Positions 1-6,289 of a stretch of DNA of 7,732 bases are shown one piece after another (position 1 is the stretch's first letter; every line of letters begins with the position of its first letter). Origin of the DNA: JBOHER01 sp050701115 (lineage in GTDB: Bacteria > Actinomycetota > Actinomycetes > Mycobacteriales > Pseudonocardiaceae); contig JBOHER010000075.1 of assembly GCA_050701115.1 (NCBI GenBank), forward strand, positions 1-7,732, in the 5' to 3' direction. The notes beneath the pieces were generated by a model, which saw only the letters and a list, made by a program, of their open reading frames with translations, did not search any database and was not told where the DNA came from. The position numbers were made by a program, and so were the translations under genes.

Positions 1-164
1 TGATCGACGCCGAAATGCGCCCAATCCAGCCCCTCCAGGCCGAGAATGCCCTCGGGCCGCCAGTCGGACTCCGCATCCGCCGACCACATCATCGACAGCA
101 CACCCGACACCTCAACCGGACCGCCGAGGCGGTCCGGGAACGCCAGGTCAATGGTTGCCGTCAC
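1..164 (-). CDS. Unrecognised protein, N-terminal 54 residues only (runs off the window)
   Basis: A GTG codon at 164-162 opens a frame with no stop to the window edge, giving 54 residues beginning (M)TATIDLAFPDRLGGPVEV and ending ...GLEGLDWAHFGVD. The fragment is acidic, rich in G, D and W, with no signal peptide or membrane segment; I do not recognise the family. The start is supported by a TATACT box placed exactly six bases upstream, which suits a leaderless transcript, and by the lack of a Shine-Dalgarno sequence. A near-consensus LexA box lies further upstream, so the gene may be DNA-damage inducible; this is inference. It lies in the same direction as and downstream of the quinone oxidoreductase gene, 94 bp away, but the promoter signals suggest its own transcript. 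The rest of the protein is outside the window, so no function is proposed. Confidence 0.72.
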   Translation of the reverse strand, partial: MTATIDLAFPDRLGGPVEVSGVLSMMWSADAESDWRPEGILGLEGLDWAHFGVD

Positions 165-170
165 ACCTGA

Positions 171-176
171 AGTATA
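171..176 (-). promoter_or_regulatory. Predicted -10 box (TATACT) of the leaderless gene ending at window edge
   Basis: On the minus strand TATACT is one base from the TATAAT consensus. Six bases separate it from GTG at 164, so transcription would begin at or next to the start codon, as is common in actinobacteria. No good TTGACA-like -35 is seen; the -35 position falls inside the SOS-like palindrome at 185-200. Confidence 0.6.
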
Positions 177-184
177 GCACGAAG

Positions 185-200
185 TCGAACGTATGTACGA
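185..200. promoter_or_regulatory. Candidate LexA-binding SOS box
   Basis: The sequence TCGAACGTATGTACGA matches the actinobacterial/mycobacterial SOS box TCGAAC-N4-GTTCGA at 11 of 12 fixed positions; the only mismatch is A at 197. A slightly longer imperfect palindrome spans 184-201 (GTCG...CGAC). It sits 8 bp upstream of the TATACT -10 box, covering the -35 region, which is a natural place for LexA repression of the minus-strand gene starting at 164. The match is seen directly; binding is inferred. Confidence 0.6.
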
Positions 201-258
201 CACGGATAGTAACCTGATTGACTGATGGTCGCTGGGTTGTCAGGCGAGTAAATCCCCT

Positions 259-1224
259 TCACGGCAGCAATAGGAGCTTCCCGGTGGTCCGGCGCGCTTC
301 CAGATCCGAATGCGCGCCTCGGGCGTCGGACAGCGGATACCGCCCGCCGATCCGGACCGAGAGCTCACCGGCGCCGATGGCCGTGAACAGATCGCGCGCG
401 CGCCATTCGAGTTCCTCCCTGGTGGCAACGTAGTCCGCCAATTTCGGGCGGGTGAGGAACACCGACCCCGCGTTGTTGAGGCGTTGTGGATCAACCGGAT
501 CGACGGGGCCGCTCGCGGCACCGAACAGAGCGAGGGTGCCCCGGCTGCGTAGCGAAGCCAGGCTGCCGTCGAATGTTGAACGCCCGACGCCGTCATAGAC
601 CGCGGCAACTCCATTGCCGTTGGTCAATTCCCTGACCCGCTCCGGGAAATCGTGGTATCCAGCGATTTCCTCCGCGCCGGCCTCCAGCGCCAGCCGTTCC
701 TTCTCCTGCGTGGACACAGTGGCGATCACCCGTGCGCCGCGGGACCTCGCGAGCTGCGTCAGCAACAGCCCGACGCCACCGGCAGCGGCGTGCACGAGCA
801 CCGTGTCACCCTTGGCGATCGGATAGACCGAATTCGCCAGGTAATGGGCGGTCAGTCCCTGCAGCATCACGGCCGCTGCGGTCTCCACCTCGACGCCGCC
901 CGGGACCGGCACCGCGGCATCGGCAGGCACTCGGACTTGTTCCGCGTAGCTGCCGGGCACTCCGGCCCAGGCGACCGGGTCGCCGACCGCGAATCCCTGT
1001 ACACCGTCACCGAGCGAGCGCACGGTGCCCGCGCCTTCCAGCCCGACGATGAAAGGCAGTTCGAGCGGATAGGCGCCGCTGCGGTGATAGGTGTCGATGA
1101 AGTTCACCCCGGCGGCGGACACGTCCACCAGCAACTCGCCGGGGCCCGGTTCGGGAGCCTCGAGGTCGGTGTAGTTCAGTACTTCGGGTCCACCGGTAGC
1201 GCGAACCTCGACTGCCTTGGGCAT
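259..1224 (-). CDS. qor: NADPH:quinone oxidoreductase-type protein (zinc-free MDR family)
   Basis: This 321-residue protein is full length for the quinone oxidoreductase branch of the medium-chain dehydrogenase/reductase superfamily. Residues 1-125 form the GroES-like catalytic half, with the QOR-typical stretch VNFIDTYHRSGAYP (40-53) followed by P57 and GLEGAGTV (61-68). The nucleotide-binding Rossmann half contains AAAGGVG (146-152), the NADPH-binding glycine motif of this family. There is no cysteine in the protein, so no catalytic or structural zinc site. Family knowledge points to NADPH-dependent one- or two-electron reduction of quinones or related enones in the cytoplasm; the true substrate is unknown. 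The ATG at 1224 is fixed by a strong AAGGAGA ribosome site. The gene is divergent from the 108-residue gene at 1326. It corresponds in position to M. tuberculosis Rv1454c (recalled synteny). Confidence 0.93.
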   Translation of the reverse strand: MPKAVEVRATGGPEVLNYTDLEAPEPGPGELLVDVSAAGVNFIDTYHRSGAYPLELPFIVGLEGAGTVRSLGDGVQGFAVGDPVAWAGVPGSYAEQVRVPADAAVPVPGGVEVETAAAVMLQGLTAHYLANSVYPIAKGDTVLVHAAAGGVGLLLTQLARSRGARVIATVSTQEKERLALEAGAEEIAGYHDFPERVRELTNGNGVAAVYDGVGRSTFDGSLASLRSRGTLALFGAASGPVDPVDPQRLNNAGSVFLTRPKLADYVATREELEWRARDLFTAIGAGELSVRIGGRYPLSDARGAHSDLEARRTTGKLLLLP

Positions 1225-1228
1225 GCGT

Positions 1229-1235
1229 TCTCCTT
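1229..1235 (-). promoter_or_regulatory. Ribosome binding site of qor (AAGGAGA)
   Basis: AAGGAGA lies four bases before the ATG at 1224. It decides the qor start and contrasts with its neighbours, most of which lack any Shine-Dalgarno sequence. Confidence 0.8.
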
Positions 1236-1312
1236 CACATGAGTCGGTGCAACCAGTCCAACTATGGTCAGCGACACCATGTTCCCCCTCTCGGATCGTG
1301 GACGTGGCGCCT
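1236..1312. promoter_or_regulatory. Divergent promoter region between qor and the 108-residue gene
   Basis: This 77-bp core of the 101-bp divergent gap must hold the qor promoter. On the minus strand CATAGT (1266-1261) is a possible -10 for qor, giving a leader of about 30 bases that includes the ribosome site; no convincing -35 is seen. An inverted repeat ATGGT-N7-ACCAT (1264-1280) overlaps that box and could be an operator, but the arms are only 5 bp, so chance is possible. Confidence 0.35.
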
Positions 1313-1318
1313 TAGACT
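1313..1318 (+). promoter_or_regulatory. Predicted -10 box (TAGACT) of the leaderless 108-residue gene
   Basis: TAGACT fits the actinobacterial TANNNT -10 pattern and ends seven bases before the ATG at 1326, placing the transcription start at the A of the start codon. No Shine-Dalgarno sequence precedes the ATG and no clear -35 is visible. Confidence 0.5.
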
Positions 1319-1325
1319 GTGGCCA

Positions 1326-1652
1326 ATGGCTGACAAGAATGAGCGGACCGAAGAGCCCACCGAGGCCCCCACACAGCGCCAACTGAGCACTGCCCGCGCG
1401 TTTGTCGCGCAGCACGGCAAGCCGTCGCGCGCGGTTGTGGAGTCGATCGGGCGGGTCGGCGCACGGGTCGTTCTGGTCGGCGCGGACGGCGCGCTTGGCG
1501 ATGTGATCGTGCCCTCGGTGAAGGTCGGCGAGGCGCTGGTCGAGGCGGTCGACGACCTCGAGGGCGCGGAGTGGGACGCCGAGACGGTCAACGCGACAGC
1601 GATCGGTGCCAAGCACCGACGCCGGATGGGCCGCTCCCTGTTGCGGGCCTGA
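1326..1652 (+). CDS. Small conserved-looking protein of unknown function (108 residues)
   Basis: The ATG at 1326 gives a 108-residue protein beginning MADKNERTEEPTEAPTQRQL. Residues 1-18 are hydrophilic and probably disordered. The core (about 20-90) reads as a compact alpha/beta domain: an amphipathic segment with RAFVAQHGKPSR (24-35), a hydrophobic strand GARVVLVGADG (45-55), GDVIVPSVKVGEALVEAV (58-75) and an acidic stretch EGAEWDAETV. The C-terminus is basic (KHRRRMGRSLLRA). There is no membrane segment, signal peptide or cysteine. I do not recognise a domain. A start further upstream at 1239 is rejected because its 29 extra residues run through the divergent promoter region. The gene sits where Rv1455 lies in M. 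tuberculosis (recalled synteny, not an alignment). Its TGA directly touches the ctaA stop codon. Confidence 0.78.
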   Translation: MADKNERTEEPTEAPTQRQLSTARAFVAQHGKPSRAVVESIGRVGARVVLVGADGALGDVIVPSVKVGEALVEAVDDLEGAEWDAETVNATAIGAKHRRRMGRSLLRA

Positions 1653-1655
1653 TCA
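1650..1655. other. Back-to-back stop codons of two convergent genes (TGATCA)
   Basis: The plus-strand TGA (1650-1652) and the minus-strand TGA (read from 1655-1653) are immediately adjacent, forming the palindrome TGATCA with no intergenic base. No hairpin with a T-run was seen at the junction, so any terminator must lie inside a coding region, or the two transcripts overlap. Confidence 0.9.
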
Positions 1656-2666
1656 CGCGGCGTTCTTGAGATCCGTGCCGAGCACCGTGCCGCGGGAACC
1701 GACGGCCCTGGGTCCAGGGCCCCTTGACCAAGGATCATCCGGGGCGGGTCCACGGTCCCGACCGGCACACCACAGGGCGGCCGTCGCGATCACCACCAGC
1801 GCGGACCCCAGGACGTGCAGGGACACCAGTTCCTCCGGCACGTTCAGGGCGTACTGAACTGAACCCAGCACGCCCTGGCTCAGCGCGACCACCCACACAA
1901 TGACGTACCTACGCACGAAAGCCACCGGCGCCGAGATGCGCAGCAGGGACACGCCCAGCACCGCGAGCACGAGCAGGTAGGCCACCAGCAGGCCACCGTG
2001 CACCTGGGCGAGCACCTCGATCGGCGCCCGCAGCCGGGGGGTGTCCGGATCCCCGCCGTGCGGACCGGCACCGGTGATCACCGTGCCCGCGGTCAGCAGC
2101 GCGCCCAGCACGACGACCAGCAGCACCAGCACCGAGCGTCCGGTGGAGCCGATCAGCCAGCGCGGTGCCGCATCACCCTCCTCGAAGGCGTCCAGCAGCA
2201 GCACGGCGAGCCAGACCAGCACCGCGGACACCAGGAAGTGCACCGCGACGGTCCACCACAACAGCCCGGTCAGCACGGTCACGCCGCCGATCGCCGCCTG
2301 CAGGAAGACCCCGCCCGGCATGGCCCAGGCCAGCAACACCAGCCGTTTGCGCTCGGGGTGATCCCGCCGCACCCGCCACGCGGTGATCAGGCAGAGCGCA
2401 GCCACGATCACGACCAGAATGGTCAGCATCCGGTTGCTGAACTCGATCCACTGATTCAGTGCCGCGTACTCGGGATGCTCAACGGGGAACATGCTGCCCG
2501 CGTGGCACTGCGGCCAGGTTGGGCAGCCGAGGCCGGAACCGGTGACCCGCACGATCGAGCCGGTCACGCTGATGCCGGCCTGGGTGACGATCGCGGCGAT
2601 CGCGACGGCCCGCTGGGCTGCCTTCGAGGGATACGGCAGGCGGGCGAGCAGAGCATCCAAGAACAC
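1653..2666 (-). CDS. ctaA: Heme A synthase, COX15/CtaA family
   Basis: A 337-residue polytopic membrane protein with about eight hydrophobic segments. CtaA oxidises heme O to heme A for cytochrome aa3 oxidase, in the cytoplasmic membrane. Diagnostic features: the first-loop motif VTGSGLGCPTWPQC (41-54), whose C48 and C54 match the paired loop cysteines known in B. subtilis CtaA; the acidic residue E75 in WIEFSNRM; and histidines H143, H223 (QVHGG) and H284 (SLHVLG) in the positions of three of the four heme-ligand histidines. The fourth, expected after E75 (EXXHR in Bacillus), is N78 here. The C-terminal tail (about 302-337) is hydrophilic. The GTG at 2666 is 21 bp after the permease stop, with only a weak GAGAG before it; TACCAT (2679-2674) seven bases upstream could be a -10 for a leaderless internal transcript. 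TTG at 2660 is an alternative start. Corresponds to Rv1456c by synteny. Confidence 0.93.
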   Translation of the reverse strand: MFLDALLARLPYPSKAAQRAVAIAAIVTQAGISVTGSIVRVTGSGLGCPTWPQCHAGSMFPVEHPEYAALNQWIEFSNRMLTILVVIVAALCLITAWRVRRDHPERKRLVLLAWAMPGGVFLQAAIGGVTVLTGLLWWTVAVHFLVSAVLVWLAVLLLDAFEEGDAAPRWLIGSTGRSVLVLLVVVLGALLTAGTVITGAGPHGGDPDTPRLRAPIEVLAQVHGGLLVAYLLVLAVLGVSLLRISAPVAFVRRYVIVWVVALSQGVLGSVQYALNVPEELVSLHVLGSALVVIATAALWCAGRDRGPAPDDPWSRGPGPRAVGSRGTVLGTDLKNAA

Positions 2667-2687
2667 GCTCTCGATGGTATTGGGGGG

Positions 2688-3515
2688 TCAGGTCAGCTTG
2701 GTGGTGCGGGTGGCGAGTGCGCCTGCCGCGGCCGCCCATGCGGCGAGCACACCCAGCGCTCCCCAGGCAACCGAGCCGTCCACCAGAGCGGCCCGCAGTC
2801 CCTCGGCGAGGGCGCCAGAAGGCAGCAGGACCACCACATCGGCGAGCCCGCCGGGCAACGTGTCAGGCGCGAGCAGGATGCCGCCCGCGAGCAGCAGTAC
2901 GAACCACACGATGTTGGCCAGCGCGAGGACCGCTTCGGCGCGCAGTGAGCCGCCGAGGAGCACGCCGAGCGACCCGAAGCTGACCGTGCCGACCACGAGC
3001 AGCGCGATGGCCATCAGCACACCGGATGCGGTCGGGGTCCACCCGAGCAACGCCGCGACGCCGCCGAGCACGGCCACCTGCAGGGCGACCACCACCAACG
3101 CGGCGATCACTCGTCCGGCAACGAGCAGCCAGCGGGGCAGCGCGGTCGCCGACAGCCGCTTGAGCACCCCGTACCGCCGATCGAATCCGAGCGCGATCGC
3201 TTGCCCGGTGAACGCCGACGACATCACGGCAAGGGCAAGGATCCGTGGCGTCATCCAGTCCACCTTGGACACCGCCGAGCCGTCGGCCGCGACGAGATCA
3301 TCGGCGGGCAGTACGTTGAGCATGCTCAGGCCAACCAGCAACGCGATCGGGATGAGCAGGGTCAGCAACACCTGCTCGCCGTGTCGCAACGTCAGCGTGG
3401 TCTCTACTCGGGCATGGGTGACCAGCATCCGCAGAGTTCGGCCCGCGCCAGGCGCGGGCGTGAATGTGCCAGGCGCGAACCGGTCGGCCGACCGTGCGCC
3501 GTGGGTAGCGCTCAC
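2688..3515 (-). CDS. ABC-2 type transporter permease (DrrB-like)
   Basis: A 275-residue integral membrane protein with roughly six hydrophobic segments (about 48-67, 91-111, 130-157, 165-188, 196-215 and 248-268) after a cytoplasmic N-terminus of about 45 residues. FDRRYGVLKRLSATALPRW (111-129), between the second and third segments, is the cytoplasmic loop typical of ABC-2 permeases (GxLxxLxxTPL-type). The segment ending ...LPSGALAEGLRAAL (231-244) is also typical of DrrB/NodJ-type permeases. The GTG start overlaps the ATPase stop by four bases (GTGA, 3512-3515), indicating translational coupling of one complex. The family exports antibiotics, lipids or polysaccharides; this substrate is unknown. 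It sits between the ATPase and ctaA, matching Rv1457c by position. The N-terminus is proline/glycine rich and encoded by a short direct repeat, probably incidental. Confidence 0.9.
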   Translation of the reverse strand: MSATHGARSADRFAPGTFTPAPGAGRTLRMLVTHARVETTLTLRHGEQVLLTLLIPIALLVGLSMLNVLPADDLVAADGSAVSKVDWMTPRILALAVMSSAFTGQAIALGFDRRYGVLKRLSATALPRWLLVAGRVIAALVVVALQVAVLGGVAALLGWTPTASGVLMAIALLVVGTVSFGSLGVLLGGSLRAEAVLALANIVWFVLLLAGGILLAPDTLPGGLADVVVLLPSGALAEGLRAALVDGSVAWGALGVLAAWAAAAGALATRTTKLT

Positions 3516-4471
3516 TTCCGCAACTCCCGTCCGGTCAACTCGAGGAAGACCTCCTCGAGATCGCGGCTACCGACGTGCAGTTGCTCGGCGAGCACTCCCT
3601 GCTGCGCGCACCACGCGGTGACCGTGGAGACCACTTGCGGATCGACCTTGCCCAGCACGCGGTAGATGCCGCGTGCGGTCTCCTTCACCGCATAACCCTC
3701 CGGCAAGGCGGCCGCGAGCAGGTCGGTGTCCAGGCCGGCCCGCGTCCGGAAGCGCAGCTGGGCATTGTCCGGGTGATCGCTGGTCAGCGCGGTGGGCGAG
3801 CCCTCGGCCACCACCTTGCCGTGGTCGATGATCACCACATGGTCGGCGAGCGATTCGGCTTCCTCCATGAGGTGCGTCGTCAGCAGCACGCTCACCCCGT
3901 CGGCGCGCAGTGCGCCAAGGAGATCCCAGACCAGGCGGCGAGCCTGCGGGTCCATACCTGAGGTCGGCTCGTCGAGGAACACCAGTTCCGGCCTGCCGAC
4001 GATGGCGCAGGCAAGGGAGAGCCGCTGTTGCTGCCCACCGGAAAGCCGCTTGAACGGCGTACGCCTGCACCCGTCGAGCCCGAGGATGTCGATCAGCCAG
4101 CCCACATCCAGCGGATGGGCGGCACAACTGGCGACCAGCCGGAGCATCTCCTCGGCGCGGACACCCGGATAGGCGCCGCCGCCCTGCGGCATCACCCCGA
4201 TCCTCGGTCGCAGTGCGGAACCGTCTCGCCGGGGGTCCCTGCCGAGCACCCGAATCGTGCCTGCGTCGGGGCGCAGGAAGCCTTCGCACAGCTCGACCGT
4301 CGTGGTCTTTCCCGCCCCGTTCGGGCCGAGCAGGGCCAGCAACTGACCCCGGGGCATACGCAGGTCGACGCCGTCGACGGCGGTGGTGGAACCGAAACGT
4401 TTGACCAGTCCCGCGATCTCAAGCGCAAGCTCGGCAGCCTCGCGCACAGTGGGTTCGAGGGACTCGCTCAC
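3512..4471 (-). CDS. ABC transporter ATP-binding protein (DrrA-like)
   Basis: A 319-residue nucleotide-binding subunit. All motifs are intact: Walker A GPNGAGKTT (49-57), Q-loop Q96 in VMPQGG, signature LSGGQQQR (143-150), Walker B LVFLDE (163-168, catalytic E168) and H-loop H200 in TTHLMEEAE. Residues about 235-319 form a C-terminal extension ending DLEEVFLELTGRELRK, typical of DrrA/CcmA-like exporters. ATP hydrolysis should power the adjacent ABC-2 permease. I chose GTG at 4471 (MSESLEP...), 25 bp after the mptB stop; an upstream start at 4573 would run 77 bases into mptB and adds a cysteine-rich stretch of 34 residues foreign to the family. No Shine-Dalgarno sequence is visible; TTG codons just upstream or GTG at 4447 are alternatives. 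Matches Rv1458c by synteny; substrate unknown. Confidence 0.92.
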   Translation of the reverse strand: MSESLEPTVREAAELALEIAGLVKRFGSTTAVDGVDLRMPRGQLLALLGPNGAGKTTTVELCEGFLRPDAGTIRVLGRDPRRDGSALRPRIGVMPQGGGAYPGVRAEEMLRLVASCAAHPLDVGWLIDILGLDGCRRTPFKRLSGGQQQRLSLACAIVGRPELVFLDEPTSGMDPQARRLVWDLLGALRADGVSVLLTTHLMEEAESLADHVVIIDHGKVVAEGSPTALTSDHPDNAQLRFRTRAGLDTDLLAAALPEGYAVKETARGIYRVLGKVDPQVVSTVTAWCAQQGVLAEQLHVGSRDLEEVFLELTGRELRK

Positions 4472-4496
4472 GACCAACAAGGGTAGAGCGTGAGCG

Positions 4497-6122
4497 TCAT
4501 CGGGCACTCTCCGGTACCTGCCGATATCGCTCGGGCCACAGTGGCACGGAGCGTCGGACGATGAGCAGGGCAAGTACCACCACGATCGCCGCCGCGAGAT
4601 AGGCCTGGGAGATCACGTAGCTGCGCCCGTCGAACGTGCTCCCGGTCGGCGGGATCACCACAGCCAGCATCGCGCTACCGATGGTCGCGGCCACCCGGAA
4701 TCGCGAGGTTCCTGCCGAGGCTGCGAGCGGAATGACCGCCCAGAGCATCCACCAGGGGTGCACCGCGACGTGCAGTCCCATCACCACGGCCATCGCCACG
4801 CCCAGCCCGATGATCGGCCGTAGCCGCCAGCGGAAGCTCTCCCAGAGCAACCGCACCGTGATCACGGCCGCGACCAGCAGGCCGAGGGCGCCGAAGATGG
4901 TCACCAGCGAGTTGGTGTGGTTGCCGAGGCCGAGCGCGATGCCGAGGAGCCCGCCGAGATTGGCCAGTTCGGCGATCGGCGAGATCCACGTCCGCACCAG
5001 GCCAGGGGTGCCCAGCGCGCTCACCCACCCGAAACCGAGCCCAGTTCCGAGGGATACCGCGACCAGCACGGTGGCGAATACCAGCAGCATCGCCGCCGCG
5101 GCGCGCACCAGGTCGATGATGCGCCCATGCCAGCGTCTGGCGATCATCACACCGAAGAATCCCAATGCCAGCACGGCGTTGACCTTGATCGTGGCGGCCA
5201 GGCTCATCACCACGGCGCCGAACAGGATGAAGGTCAGCTCGCCCTTGGCCAGCGGGGGAGGACTGTCGCCCTTGACCCGGATCGGCAGCTTGCGCAGGCC
5301 GAGTTCCATGCCCGCCATCATCAGGCCGATACCGAGCGATTCGTTGTGCACGCCCGCGACCAGGTGGAAGATCAGCAGCGGGTTGCCTGCCCCGAGCCAG
5401 AGCGCGGTGGTGGGCGCTACCCCGAAGCGGCGGGCCAGCCGGGGAAGAGACCAGATGATCAGCGCCACCCCGACAAGGGCCATTGCCCGCTGCAGCAGCA
5501 CCCCGACCACGATGTTGTTGCCGCCGAACCCGGACAGCCAGCTCCCCAGTTCCAGGAACAGCGGACCGTAGGGCGCAGGGGTCTCCCGCCAGACGTTCGA
5601 CACGCCCATGGTGAACGGGTCGCTGATCCCTAGTGCCTGCGCCGGGCCGAGCGCGTAGGGGTCCATCCCGCGGTGCACGATCTCGCTCTGCGCGAGGTAG
5701 CTGTAGACATCGCGGGAGAACAGCGGGGGGATCACCGACAACGGGGTGATCCACATGATCACCGTGCGGATCGTCTGCGCCGGGCTGGCCATCCGCTCCC
5801 GGCCGGGCTTGGCGAACCTGCCCAGCAGCAGCCACGCGATCACCATCATCGCCATGCCCGCCACCGCGATCGCCAGGGAGGCCGTGGTGATCCTGGCGAA
5901 CAGGCGCAGCACCGGCAGTCCCTGCACCGGGTTCAGCACGGGAGCGGCCCCCGCGCCGAGTGAACCGACCGCGAGGAACAGCGCACCGACAATGCCCAGC
6001 CTGCGGATGACGGTCAGCGAACGCACCTCGGCCTGATCAAGGGGAGCGGCCGTCGGAGAGGTCAAGCCTGCCGAGTCGCTACTACGGCCCAGCACGCCCA
6101 CCGTGCCCTCGTCTACCGCCAC
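4497..6122 (-). CDS. mptB: Alpha-(1->6)-mannopyranosyltransferase, GT-C family, MptB-like
   Basis: A 541-residue multi-spanning membrane protein. In corynebacteria and mycobacteria MptB uses polyprenyl-phosphomannose to start the alpha-1,6-mannan backbone of lipomannan/lipoarabinomannan on the outer face of the membrane. Features: a disordered N-terminus (1-38), a first membrane segment at about 42-60, and SRDVYSYLAQ (136-145), whose D138 is the aspartate of the first-loop GT-C motif. Then come MDPYALGP (153-160), APYGPLF (183-189), VHNES (258-262) and VHPWWMLWA (454-462), which also recur in this family; about 12 hydrophobic segments in all. I chose GTG at 6122 because a TACGCT box lies exactly six bases upstream (leaderless). 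The longer frame to 6185 would translate part of the inverted-repeat element. It heads the minus-strand run with the ABC genes and ctaA and matches Rv1459c by position. Confidence 0.9.
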   Translation of the reverse strand: MAVDEGTVGVLGRSSDSAGLTSPTAAPLDQAEVRSLTVIRRLGIVGALFLAVGSLGAGAAPVLNPVQGLPVLRLFARITTASLAIAVAGMAMMVIAWLLLGRFAKPGRERMASPAQTIRTVIMWITPLSVIPPLFSRDVYSYLAQSEIVHRGMDPYALGPAQALGISDPFTMGVSNVWRETPAPYGPLFLELGSWLSGFGGNNIVVGVLLQRAMALVGVALIIWSLPRLARRFGVAPTTALWLGAGNPLLIFHLVAGVHNESLGIGLMMAGMELGLRKLPIRVKGDSPPPLAKGELTFILFGAVVMSLAATIKVNAVLALGFFGVMIARRWHGRIIDLVRAAAAMLLVFATVLVAVSLGTGLGFGWVSALGTPGLVRTWISPIAELANLGGLLGIALGLGNHTNSLVTIFGALGLLVAAVITVRLLWESFRWRLRPIIGLGVAMAVVMGLHVAVHPWWMLWAVIPLAASAGTSRFRVAATIGSAMLAVVIPPTGSTFDGRSYVISQAYLAAAIVVVLALLIVRRSVPLWPERYRQVPESAR

Positions 6123-6128
6123 CTGGCG

Positions 6129-6134
6129 AGCGTA
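6129..6134 (-). promoter_or_regulatory. Predicted -10 box (TACGCT) of leaderless mptB
   Basis: On the minus strand TACGCT fits TANNNT and is followed by six bases and then GTG at 6122, the same geometry as at 164 and 6296. No recognisable -35 is seen; the -35 position falls in the left arm of the inverted repeat. Confidence 0.5.
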
Positions 6135-6140
6135 TCGGGT

Positions 6141-6220
6141 CGCTGAAAGACGCTTTGGGCGCGTTGGGTGCACTGAAAGCGTCACTCACTGCGATGAGCG
6201 CGCCAAAGCGTCTTTCAGCG
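6141..6220. repeat. Long imperfect palindrome (REP/MITE-like element) in the mptB-sufR gap
   Basis: The left arm (6141-6163, 23 bases) and right arm (6199-6220, 22 bases) are perfect reverse complements apart from one extra G in the left arm; the loop is 35 bases. Each arm contains its own small palindrome of the form AAAG-N3-CTTT. The loop carries a third related unit, CTGAAAGCGTC (6173-6183). A second, interleaved inverted pair is GCGTCACTCAC (6179-6189) with GTGGGTGACGC (6226-6236), one mismatch, so alternative folds exist. There is no T-run, so it is not an ordinary intrinsic terminator. Such composite units resemble dispersed noncoding repeats of actinomycete genomes; only one copy lies in this window, so that identity is inferred. 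Confidence 0.75.
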
Positions 6221-6260
6221 CGGTTGTGGGTGACGCAGCTCACCTTCCGGCGGGCCTTCT

Positions 6261-6289
6261 TTGCCCTTGTCGCCGAAATACGACACACT
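6261..6289 (+). promoter_or_regulatory. Predicted sufR promoter (TTGCCC - 17 bp - CACACT)
   Basis: TTGCCC (6261-6266) and CACACT (6284-6289) are separated by 17 bp, and the -10 candidate ends six bases before GTG at 6296, so the transcript would be leaderless. CACACT is a weak -10 (only the conserved A and final T match). TACGAC at 6279-6284 is an alternative. Confidence 0.45.

Noticed and set aside
3447..3479. Direct repeat of GCCAGGCGCG in the permease gene
   Set aside because: Two short copies encode the Pro/Gly-rich N-terminus (APGTFTPAPGA); likely compositional rather than a functional repeat.
2491..3621. Long plus-strand open frame (376 codons) opposite ctaA and the ABC genes
   Set aside because: It is antisense to two clearly recognisable proteins, its translation is low-complexity Ser/Thr/Ala/Pro/Arg, and it has no ribosome site. 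It is a GC-driven shadow frame.
4675..5835. Minus-strand open frame of 386 codons within mptB
   Set aside because: It is an out-of-frame reading of mptB, rich in Arg/Gly/Ala, with no membrane or domain features, while the mptB frame carries all GT-C motifs.
6123..6185. Longer N-terminus for MptB starting at GTG 6185
   Set aside because: The added 21 residues would be encoded by the inverted-repeat element and the promoter; the TACGCT box six bases before GTG 6122 supports the shorter form.
6141..6220. Intrinsic terminator
   Set aside because: The hairpin lies between divergent genes, has a 35-base loop and lacks a T-run on either side.
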